Of a DNA stretch of 41,668 nt, positions 24,469-31,288 are shown piece by piece. The stretch covers positions 1-41,668 of IMG/VR virus record IMGVR_UViG_3300044675_006055; one strand, given 5' to 3'. The position numbers were made by a program, and so were the translations under genes. Every line of letters begins with the position of its first letter. Position 1 is the stretch's first letter. The notes beneath the pieces are model-generated. The model made no database searches. It saw only the letters and a list, made by a program, of their open reading frames with translations, and was not told the origin of the DNA. The DNA comes from a virus.

Positions 24469-26265
24469 ATGGGATATTTATTAAAATCAGGTGAGGTTGG
24501 TAATATCGGATTAAAGCACCAAAAAGCTATCCGTGAGGCAACTGTAAACAAATGGGAATCTTTAGGATTCTTAGAAGGCTTAGAAGGCCATATCAGAGAA
24601 AACATCGCTTTGTTATATGAAAACCAAGCGTCAGTTCTTATCAATGAAACTACCACTGCTGGTGGTGTTGGTACACAAGGAAGTTCTTCTGGTTCTTTCG
24701 AAACAGTTGTATTTCCTATCGTAAGACGTGTGTTCTCTAAATTATTAGCTAACGACATCGTTTCTGTACAAGCATTAAACTTACCTATCGGTAAATTATT
24801 CTACTTCGTACCTAAACGTTCTGAGAGAATTGATGATTCAGCTTTCTTGGCAGGTACAAATGGTGGTACATCTAAACATGGTGAGCCTATCGTTACAACT
24901 TGTGTTGATGCAGCTAGTAACTGTGATTTAACATCATACAGTGCTTGTTTAAAGAATCTTTATGATGCTTTCTACAATGACGGTCTTTTTGATCAATCAA
25001 AAGGTATGATAACTTTAAAAGTTGTTACAGGTTCTACTTGTGTAGTATGGACAGCTTGTACTAATGGATTTGAATTTGGTGCAGGAAAAACTCCAGCAGC
25101 AACTGATGGTTCATTACGTCACCAAATTATTGAAGTTACAGGATTTAATTCAACCGGTGCTGGTCGTTTAATCACTCCAGACGGTAATGAAATGGATACT
25201 GAATCTTTCTTAGCATCTTTAACTGTTTCTGCAACTGCAAACATTCTTGACCCAGCTGGTCAAACAATTTACAGTAACGGTGATTCAATTCCTTTCCGTG
25301 TGGTAACACAAAAATATGGTAAAGGTATTGTTCAGTACGGTGATATCTGTACAGCTGATGGTAAACTTTATATTGAAGTTGACTTAACTCACCCAACTTG
25401 TGTAACTTGTGGTACTAACACATTTGATGGTTACATTGGAGCTGATTATACTGGAACTACTTGTTCTGAAATCGCTGGTTTCATTTCTTGGAGACAATAC
25501 TCTGACCTTGAAGCTGAATCAGAAATGGGAGAAGTTTCTTTCGAACTTCAATCTGTAACTGTATCTGTTACTGAAAGAAAATTAAGAGCTACTTGGACTC
25601 CTGAATTAGCACAAGACGTTAGTGCATTCCACAACATCGATGCTGAAGCTGAATTAACAGCATTATTATCTGAGCAAGTTGCAGCTGAAATTGACCGTGA
25701 AATCTTAATCGATTTACGTAAAGGTGCAGCATGGCAATTACGTTGGGATTACAACGGTTGGAAGCGTTTACCAAACAACAATGGTTACACTCAAAAAGAT
25801 TGGAACCAAACTTTGATGACAGCTATCAACCAAATCTCAGCTCAAATCCATAAATCTACATTAAGAGGTGGAGCTAACTTTATCGTTGTATCTTCTGAGG
25901 TATCAGCAGTATTCGATGATTTAGAATATTTCCACGTATCTAACGCAGCTCCTGAGCAAGATCAGTATAACATGGGTATTGAAAGAGTAGGTTCATTAAG
26001 TGGACGTTACACTGTATACCGTGACCCTTACGCTCCAGCATATTCAATTATCATTGGACACAAAGGTAAGTCATTGTTAGACACTGGTTACATCTACGCT
26101 CCATACGTACCGATGCAGTTAACACCTACAATGTACAATCCGTTTAACTTCGTACCTGTTAAAGGTATCATGACTCGTTACGCTAAAAAAATGGTGAACA
26201 ACCGCTTTTACGGCCATATCAGAGTTGACGGTTTACGTACTTTTGATGTTAGAGAATTACGTTAA
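24469..26265 (+). CDS. major capsid protein (T4 gp23-like)
   Basis: 598 residues, longer than T4 gp23 (521). Family landmarks are 'VVFPIVRRVFSKLLANDIVS' (80-99) and the core 'RKLRATWTPELAQDVSAFHN' (about 373-392) followed by 'DAEAELTALLSEQVAAEIDR', which parallels gp23 closely. By analogy with T4 the first 60 or so residues are removed: I58-N-E60 before TTTAGG fits the protease rule. Between residues 145 and 332 lie all nine cysteines of the protein (145, 152, 160, 191, 197, 294, 311, 314, 332), in what looks like an inserted surface domain. The leader is A-rich ('aaaaacctataaaa'). It shares the promoter of the scaffold gene and ends at a strong terminator. Confidence 0.95.
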   Translation: MGYLLKSGEVGNIGLKHQKAIREATVNKWESLGFLEGLEGHIRENIALLYENQASVLINETTTAGGVGTQGSSSGSFETVVFPIVRRVFSKLLANDIVSVQALNLPIGKLFYFVPKRSERIDDSAFLAGTNGGTSKHGEPIVTTCVDAASNCDLTSYSACLKNLYDAFYNDGLFDQSKGMITLKVVTGSTCVVWTACTNGFEFGAGKTPAATDGSLRHQIIEVTGFNSTGAGRLITPDGNEMDTESFLASLTVSATANILDPAGQTIYSNGDSIPFRVVTQKYGKGIVQYGDICTADGKLYIEVDLTHPTCVTCGTNTFDGYIGADYTGTTCSEIAGFISWRQYSDLEAESEMGEVSFELQSVTVSVTERKLRATWTPELAQDVSAFHNIDAEAELTALLSEQVAAEIDREILIDLRKGAAWQLRWDYNGWKRLPNNNGYTQKDWNQTLMTAINQISAQIHKSTLRGGANFIVVSSEVSAVFDDLEYFHVSNAAPEQDQYNMGIERVGSLSGRYTVYRDPYAPAYSIIIGHKGKSLLDTGYIYAPYVPMQLTPTMYNPFNFVPVKGIMTRYAKKMVNNRFYGHIRVDGLRTFDVRELR

Positions 26266-26288
26266 TCGTATTATACTCTATAAATTTA

Positions 26289-26316
26289 AAAGGGTGGTTT
26301 TTACCACCCTTTTTTA
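26289..26316 (+). terminator. rho-independent terminator after the capsid gene
   Basis: Nine-base stem AAAGGGTGG/CCACCCTTT with a T run. Confidence 0.88.
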
Positions 26317-26347
26317 TGATCTATTTATAATAAACGTTAATATGGGT

Positions 26348-26355
26348 ATATTTAT
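26348..26355 (+). promoter_or_regulatory. putative phage late promoter (ATATTTAT)
   Basis: The octamer ends 5 bases before the ATG at 26361, between a terminator and the gene. Confidence 0.55.
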
Positions 26356-26360
26356 ATTAT

Positions 26361-27293
26361 ATGGGAAAGAAAAGAATTGAAATACCTGAAGATGTTTTAT
26401 TAGAAATGGTAAGATTATATAATGAAGAATATGTTGGTACCCCATCATTGTCAGATAGATTTGGTTACCATAAATCTATTATATTAAGAAGTTTTAAAAA
26501 CAAAGGTGTTGTCTTAGGTCCATCTGGTCGTAAATGGACTGGTGGTAGAGAGATTGCTGATAAAAAATGGAGAGAAAAAAATAAAGAAAAATTATCCGAA
26601 TATCATAAAGAATGGTCAGAAAAAAACCGAGAATATTTACGTGAATATCATGCCAAATGGCGTGAAGTAAATCGTGAATCATTAAACGAATATAAAAGAC
26701 ATTACGAAAAAACCAAAAAAGATTCTGACCCAGCTTATAAATTGGCTTGTTACACCAGAACTGCCATCTATACTTGTTTAAAAGAAAGAAATGTTGATAA
26801 ATATAAAAATACTTTTGATTTATTACCTTATACGTTGGAAGAGCTGATTCAACATTTGGAACTTAGATTTCAAGAAGGTATGTCGTGGGATAATTATGGA
26901 AGATGGCATGTTGATCACATTAAACCAATGGTTTCTTTTAATATTAAAGAACCGACTGATAAAGAATTTCAAGATTGTTGGTCTTTAAGTAATTTACAAC
27001 CATTATGGGAACAAGATAATTTATCCAAAGGTGGTAGATATTTATATTATATGCCAAAGAACTATATACCATACGATCTAGCCTTAAAATTGAATGAAAA
27101 GGGTTATAATGTATCCACTCATGCTTATTATAACATCTATAATAAACATATATTTATTCACACACCTGTCAATCATAATGAAGCTATATGGGCACCAACT
27201 TTTGGTGAGACTATTGATTGGTTCAAAGAAAATTACGATATTGATGTACAACCAAATGTAGAATCTATTGAAGAGGCTTTGAATAAAATATGA
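26361..27293 (+). CDS. HNH endonuclease with extra C-terminal domain
   Basis: 310 residues. Residues 1-60 look like a helix-turn-helix ('LSDRFGYHKSIILRSFKNKG'). About 65-115 has four repeats of the type 'KNREYLREYHAKW'. The nuclease part has 'WHVDHIKPMVSFN' and 'CWSLSNLQPLWEQDNLSKGG', giving the His-Asp-His, Asn and Lys pattern of HNH homing enzymes. After about residue 230 comes a separate segment, 'YIPYDLALKLNEKGYNV' to 'WAPTFGETIDWFKENYDI', which from memory resembles a small stand-alone family in Bacteroidota and their phages ('ALALKELGF...WFREKH'). It lies just after the capsid gene with its own promoter, a typical place for selfish endonucleases. Its stop overlaps the next start (ATGA). 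Confidence 0.85.
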   Translation: MGKKRIEIPEDVLLEMVRLYNEEYVGTPSLSDRFGYHKSIILRSFKNKGVVLGPSGRKWTGGREIADKKWREKNKEKLSEYHKEWSEKNREYLREYHAKWREVNRESLNEYKRHYEKTKKDSDPAYKLACYTRTAIYTCLKERNVDKYKNTFDLLPYTLEELIQHLELRFQEGMSWDNYGRWHVDHIKPMVSFNIKEPTDKEFQDCWSLSNLQPLWEQDNLSKGGRYLYYMPKNYIPYDLALKLNEKGYNVSTHAYYNIYNKHIFIHTPVNHNEAIWAPTFGETIDWFKENYDIDVQPNVESIEEALNKI

Positions 27294-27607
27294 AAGATTT
27301 AATTCTTAAAATACTAAAAGAATCGGAAGATGAATTTGATTGGATTGAGTCACCTTTCGGTATTGACGATAATCTAATGAACTATCTAATCCAAAATTAC
27401 CGTGTTGGGGAATATAATGACATGGCAAAAGAGTTCTTAGGTGATAAATACGTGATGGTTGATGATAAAATGTATCCACTTGAAGGCCATAAAAAACAAT
27501 TAACTAATAAAATCTATTGGGAGGTTGTTGATGAATTTCCTAACATGAACCAACCTGTTTTAAGAAGAACAATTAAAACTTTTTTAAACAATATCACTAG
27601 TAACTAA
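27290..27607 (+). CDS. small hypothetical protein with tag-like N terminus
   Basis: 105 residues, acidic. The N terminus 'MKDLILKILKESEDEFDWIE' closely matches 'MKHLIRKILKESDFDWVDEL' of the protein at 29293-29679, while the remainder differs; both contain L9-K-E11, a possible gp21-type site. The rest is helical without known motifs. It is coupled to the HNH gene by an ATGA overlap. Its last 24 bases overlap the convergent fibre-tip-like gene. Confidence 0.65.
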   Translation: MKDLILKILKESEDEFDWIESPFGIDDNLMNYLIQNYRVGEYNDMAKEFLGDKYVMVDDKMYPLEGHKKQLTNKIYWEVVDEFPNMNQPVLRRTIKTFLNNITSN

Positions 27608-27886
27608 ATGTTGCCACACATTACCGTCCCAAAATTCTAATCTGTTTAATTCTTGATTCCAAATTACAGTTCCGATAGAGTGTAATCTACCCGTAACCCA
27701 CATATCACCATCAGCATCTAAAACAAGTCTTTCTTGACCCCCTAAATTAACTTGCCACATGTTTGGGTATGTATCGTTTGTAAGTGGGCCTCCAATGGTT
27801 ATTACATCACCACCTAAATCAATATCATAATGTAATTCTTCCGAATGTAGTATAAGACGGTGTTTTTTAATTCTTTTTTTAATCAC
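27584..27886 (-). CDS. short tail-fibre-tip-like protein
   Basis: 100 residues if started at GTG 27886. The longer frame from ATG 27931 would begin inside the terminator hairpin at 27901-27932, so I reject that start; the true start remains uncertain. The product has 'QVNLGGQERLVLDADGDMWV' and ends 'GTVIWNQELNRLEFWDG' plus 'NVWQHLVTSD', the 'WN...NRLEFWDGxxW' pattern common at the C-terminal end of phage tail fibres and other receptor-binding proteins. It may be a separate fibre tip or a detached fragment of a fibre gene. It shares its last 24 bases with the convergent gene. Confidence 0.5.
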   Translation of the reverse strand: MIKKRIKKHRLILHSEELHYDIDLGGDVITIGGPLTNDTYPNMWQVNLGGQERLVLDADGDMWVTGRLHSIGTVIWNQELNRLEFWDGNVWQHLVTSDIV

Positions 27887-27894
27887 AAAACAAA

Positions 27895-27932
27895 AATAAA
27901 AATGGGAAGTACTTTTGTAAATACTTCCCATT
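27895..27932 (-). terminator. rho-independent terminator (minus strand)
   Basis: Perfect 11-base stem AATGGGAAGTA/TACTTCCCATT with a 10-base loop and a T-rich tail on the minus strand, just after the gene ending at 27955. Confidence 0.8.
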
Positions 27933-27954
27933 CTATTATATATGATTAAAAAAA

Positions 27955-28713
27955 TTAACCTTTATAAGTATCGTCTTTGATGCCTCTTTCTTTAGCTAAT
28001 TCCTTATTGGTCTTACCTTTAAGAGTTGTATTAACCACTTTCATAACATCTTGTGGTATAATCTCCATTAATTCCATCATACCTACAGCTGTAACTGGAA
28101 TATCTTTAGAATCCCAAATTGTGGTTGCTGAATGACCTGTTTTGGTTTTGTCATAGTGAAAAGCCACCTTAGAAAAGATGTTATCACGAGTTTGTTCTTC
28201 TTTGATTGATTTGTCAATCACAAACACAAGAACACCATTCTCAGTGTATTGGTTAAAATACTTTTTAAAGTCATTTTGGTCGGAAGAAACACACCACTTA
28301 GTTGACTTACCGTAAACATTAGAACTACGAGAAGTAAGTGGTTGGAGTACTACAAATCTGTCGTCTTCGTGTACAGTAATAGTTTCAAATTTCTTAACTT
28401 GACTCTTAGTCACTTTTTCACGTGCCAATTTAATTGTGTCAACAATTTCTTGGTTAGAACCATAAGAGTAGATATCTTTATTTTCTAAAAGATTTTTATC
28501 AGAAAGTTCTTCAAATTCTTTTACAATATCAAACATTTCTTTAAATGTATTTGACTTTAATTCTTCTTTAAGCCAATCCACCCAAGATTCTGCTTGTTTA
28601 ACCATAAACGGTAAGTATTTATTAGTACTTGAAGGATCATTTTCAGCCAAAATTTCAACTAAATCAATAACAAATTTTGGGTTCTGTTCTTTAAGGTCTT
28701 TCTTTTTTGCCAT
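27955..28713 (-). CDS. 'TKWC'-domain protein, short form, with host-type promoter
   Basis: 252 residues, covering only the domain shared with the N-terminal part of the 923-residue protein at 8749: 'AENDPSSTNKYLPFMVKQ', then 'KSQVKKFE', then 'YGKSTKWCVSSD', then 'YFNQYTENGVLVFVID', then 'KVAFHY'. Conserved residues are N-D-P-S-x-T-N-K-Y-L, Y-G, T-K-W-C, Y-F, Y-T, G and V-I. A basic C-terminal helix 'TLKGKTNKELAKERGIKD' follows. Function is unknown. It has its own Bacteroidota-type promoter and terminator and is probably expressed early or mid infection, unlike its large paralogue, which has an octamer promoter. This suggests two uses of one domain, in the infected cell and possibly in the virion. 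Confidence 0.75.
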   Translation of the reverse strand: MAKKKDLKEQNPKFVIDLVEILAENDPSSTNKYLPFMVKQAESWVDWLKEELKSNTFKEMFDIVKEFEELSDKNLLENKDIYSYGSNQEIVDTIKLAREKVTKSQVKKFETITVHEDDRFVVLQPLTSRSSNVYGKSTKWCVSSDQNDFKKYFNQYTENGVLVFVIDKSIKEEQTRDNIFSKVAFHYDKTKTGHSATTIWDSKDIPVTAVGMMELMEIIPQDVMKVVNTTLKGKTNKELAKERGIKDDTYKG

Positions 28714-28733
28714 ATCTTATTTGTATTACAGTA

Positions 28734-28764
28734 CAAAGATATGATTTTTATTTTAAGTCGTCAA
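28734..28764 (-). promoter_or_regulatory. Bacteroidota-type promoter (TTG-N20-TATCTTTG)
   Basis: On the minus strand TATCTTTG is preceded after 20 bases by TTG (within TTGACGAC). It lies 20 bases before the ATG at 28713 and is back to back with the octamer promoter at 28794. Confidence 0.78.
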
Positions 28765-28793
28765 CAGATATTGATATTTTATTTAATAATGAG

Positions 28794-28801
28794 ATATTTA
28801 T
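28794..28801 (+). promoter_or_regulatory. putative phage late promoter (ATATTTAT)
   Basis: The octamer lies 15 bases before the ATG at 28817. Confidence 0.55.
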
Positions 28802-28816
28802 ATAGAAAATGTAATT

Positions 28817-29239
28817 ATGAAAGTAGTTAGACTAAACGAAAACGATATAGAAAATTTGGTTAAAAAAATTATCAAAGAAGATGAGGGTCAAATGAAGCCT
28901 TCGGAACCAAAAGAAAAATCACTTGTATTATTAAAAACTAATAATGGTGAATTATCTACGGTTGATGAAATTGTTAGAGCAATTCAACACGCTAAAATAG
29001 CTTTTGAAGATTTGTGTAACTCTAAGTTAACTGGTAAAGACGGTTATTCTAGAGAAATTGATGGTATTGTAAATGACTTTACAAAACTAGAAGATAAAGT
29101 TCGTAAATCAAAAGAAACTATCGGCAAATTTGTTCAACAAAAAGGTAAACAAGACCACATGGCTTATATGAAAAAAAGAAAAATGGATTATATGGCAAAC
29201 CAAGAAAAAGCACGTAAGAGAGGTAGTTACTACGCATAA
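28817..29239 (+). CDS. small coiled-coil protein with tag-like N terminus
   Basis: 140 residues. The first 22 residues ('VVRLNENDIENLVKKIIKED') match the N terminus of the zinc-ribbon protein at 21614. I19-K-E21 is a possible gp21-type cleavage site. The remainder is a basic coiled coil ('VDEIVRAIQHAKIAFEDL', 'FTKLEDKVRKSKETIGKF') ending in a Met/Lys-rich tail with two 'YM' repeats ('HMAYMKKRKMDYMANQEKA'), the kind of basic helical protein that can bind DNA. It has its own octamer promoter and terminator. An internal head protein like those of T4 is one possibility, inferred from the tag and the basic tail. Confidence 0.7.
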   Translation: MKVVRLNENDIENLVKKIIKEDEGQMKPSEPKEKSLVLLKTNNGELSTVDEIVRAIQHAKIAFEDLCNSKLTGKDGYSREIDGIVNDFTKLEDKVRKSKETIGKFVQQKGKQDHMAYMKKRKMDYMANQEKARKRGSYYA

Positions 29240-29266
29240 GGATTTTGAGAAATTGTATGTAAAAAG

Positions 29267-29291
29267 AAACCCCGATAATTCGGGGTTTTTT
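29267..29291. terminator. bidirectional rho-independent terminator
   Basis: Stem AAACCCCGA/TCGGGGTTT with loop taat lies between convergent genes ending at 29239 and 29293. The stem core is the same as in the terminator at 18510. Confidence 0.88.
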
Positions 29292-29292
29292 G

Positions 29293-29679
29293 TTATAGGT
29301 ATGGTGGTCCTGGATTAGAACCCCTTACTTTAATATTTTCCGGATCAAATACGTTAAATCTTTTCCAAGCGTATGGGTTTATTGACATTTTTAAGTAATC
29401 TAAAGCCCAATCGATATCATCACCTTCTTGAAATGACATACCTCGCCAACGTGTAATGTCTCCGATGGCGTTTCTAATATTTTGTTTACTCGGATTTCTT
29501 TTTATATTTTCGATTGCATTACCTATCTCATCATCTTCTTGATAGGCATAACCCTTCCATTCTTCAAACCCTTTAATACCGTCTTCAACCCAAGGCCAAT
29601 AAACATTGTTAGGTAAACCCAATTCGTCAACCCAATCAAAATCACTTTCTTTTAATATTTTTCTAATTAAATGTTTCAT
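29293..29679 (-). CDS. small protein with tag-like N terminus and internal duplication
   Basis: 128 residues. The N terminus 'MKHLIRKILKESDFDWVDEL' is the tag shared with the protein at 27290 and others (L9-K-E11). The rest contains two similar halves: 'WKGYAYQEDDEIGNAIENIK' and 'WRGMSFQEGDDIDWALDYLK', each W-(K/R)-G, aromatic, Q-E, two acidic residues, then a helix. This implies a duplicated acidic helical motif. No known family is recognised. The ATG overlaps the stop of the upstream structural gene (TAATG), so it is expressed as the last gene of the late minus-strand unit. Confidence 0.68.
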   Translation of the reverse strand: MKHLIRKILKESDFDWVDELGLPNNVYWPWVEDGIKGFEEWKGYAYQEDDEIGNAIENIKRNPSKQNIRNAIGDITRWRGMSFQEGDDIDWALDYLKMSINPYAWKRFNVFDPENIKVRGSNPGPPYL

Positions 29680-31256
29680 TACGGAAATTTATCTAATCCG
29701 TAAGCTTTACACCAATCCTCTTCGGAAACAATTGTAAAAGGTATAATTGTAGGGGAAGTTCTAACTTCATTACCCGATTCTATTTTAATTTCAATAAAAT
29801 AATCGTTAGGTATAAACCAAGAAGTATCTACTAAAAAGAAATTACCGTTTGGTGTCCTACTTATTTCTTGCCAATCTATATAATCTAATTGAAGTGACCC
29901 ACTTTCTTTAATAAAAATTCTGTAATACACTTTATCTAATTGTACCGTTTGATCAAAGGTATATGGTATACGAACATCAATATTAATTCTTCTAGTATCA
30001 CCTCTTTTAATTTTTTCTTTGTATTTAATACCTGTAATATTAAAATCATATTCGTATATAGAAATATTATTAGAACTACCAACACCTAAACCATTTGCTT
30101 TAGCACTACCTGACCCCCCTATACTATAATATCCTGAATCATCTAATATCACAAATTCAAGTTCTACATCACCTAAGTTTTTAGTACCTATAGTCACATC
30201 ATTCCAAGTATCTTTAAATTGTAGTTCACCACAATAACCTAAATTAGGATTTTCATCTACTTGTAGTTTAACACAATAAACCCCAGTGGTTACTTGGGTA
30301 ATACCTGAAGGTGGTATAATAGTATAAACATTTTCATTTTGGTCGTAAATTGTCACACCACTAAAAGTTGCGTTAGTTGCTTGACCTCCAGCATTAACGT
30401 ATAAACAAAGATTATTTTCTTTATTGTAATAAAAACTGTCCCTATCATCTTTTATAGTATCATTCCAAGTAGTTTCAAGAAATGGTTCATAAACAGTATT
30501 TGTTTCTCTACCAAAGAAACCGACATATTCAGCATCTTCTAAAGGAGCAATTTCTAAAGGATAATCAAACGCCAATCCTAAACCGTAAGTTAGTCCAGTA
30601 TACCCACTTGTTATAAGTCCGTTAATGTAATTTGTGATGTCTATACAAACATTTTCATCACCATGGTCAAAATGTTGTGTGGCAATAACTAAATTAGTAC
30701 CACCAGTACAAACTGTAGTACCTGTAGTACAACCACTAGTACCTGATAAAGAAGGACACCAATTTGTAGGGTCGTTATATATTCCGGGATTAGACCAACA
30801 ACTAATAACACTTTCTCTTTGATACCAGTTTGACGGTCCCTCACAATATGTTTTATCACTATCTACACAAGCTATTTTAACCGGTACACAATCATACCCA
30901 TTTCCTTCACACCATTCTTCTGGAATTTCAAATAATATTAAATCAAAACAAGTTGCTCTTTTAACATCACCAATACATAATGAATCATATCTACGACAAA
31001 ACTGTTCTTGGTCAAAAGAGGCGGTATTAGTAATTTTGAGTGTGTGTGTCATCGAGTCTAAAGTTGCTGCCTTAGAATCAATTTTTTTAAGTATTTCGGT
31101 AAAATTTAAATCAAAAATATACCTTGAATATTTTAACTGACTTGGGTTTAATGAACCCCCATGGAATAACTCGGCTATAGGGTTTCTACCCGTATTGACA
31201 TACGAATTTCTAATTATTGTATTATCTTTGGAGAAGTATGTACGTAAAATTCCCAT
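29679..31256 (-). CDS. probable virion structural protein (tail or baseplate)
   Basis: 525 residues. The start 'MGILRTYFSKDNTIIRNSYV' with 'NTGRNPIAELFHGG' and 'SRYIFDLNFTEI' looks like an assembly-type structural beta protein. Residues about 90-200 are Cys-rich, and 'GTSGCTTGTTVCTGGTN' is a low-complexity loop. The C-terminal third ('KIKRGDTRRINIDVRIPYTF' and 'YRIFIKESGSLQLDYI') looks like an Ig-like or beta-sandwich domain. I know no specific function. It lies downstream of the gp5-like gene and has its own octamer promoter. A decorated tail or baseplate component is the most reasonable guess. Confidence 0.65.
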   Translation of the reverse strand: MGILRTYFSKDNTIIRNSYVNTGRNPIAELFHGGSLNPSQLKYSRYIFDLNFTEILKKIDSKAATLDSMTHTLKITNTASFDQEQFCRRYDSLCIGDVKRATCFDLILFEIPEEWCEGNGYDCVPVKIACVDSDKTYCEGPSNWYQRESVISCWSNPGIYNDPTNWCPSLSGTSGCTTGTTVCTGGTNLVIATQHFDHGDENVCIDITNYINGLITSGYTGLTYGLGLAFDYPLEIAPLEDAEYVGFFGRETNTVYEPFLETTWNDTIKDDRDSFYYNKENNLCLYVNAGGQATNATFSGVTIYDQNENVYTIIPPSGITQVTTGVYCVKLQVDENPNLGYCGELQFKDTWNDVTIGTKNLGDVELEFVILDDSGYYSIGGSGSAKANGLGVGSSNNISIYEYDFNITGIKYKEKIKRGDTRRINIDVRIPYTFDQTVQLDKVYYRIFIKESGSLQLDYIDWQEISRTPNGNFFLVDTSWFIPNDYFIEIKIESGNEVRTSPTIIPFTIVSEEDWCKAYGLDKFP

Positions 31257-31271
31257 TAATTCTTTTTTAAT

Positions 31272-31279
31272 ATAAATAT
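31272..31279 (-). promoter_or_regulatory. putative phage late promoter (ATATTTAT, minus strand)
   Basis: The octamer lies 15 bases before the ATG at 31256, in the 32-base gap after the gp5-like gene. Confidence 0.55.
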
Positions 31280-31288
31280 CATGGTAAT

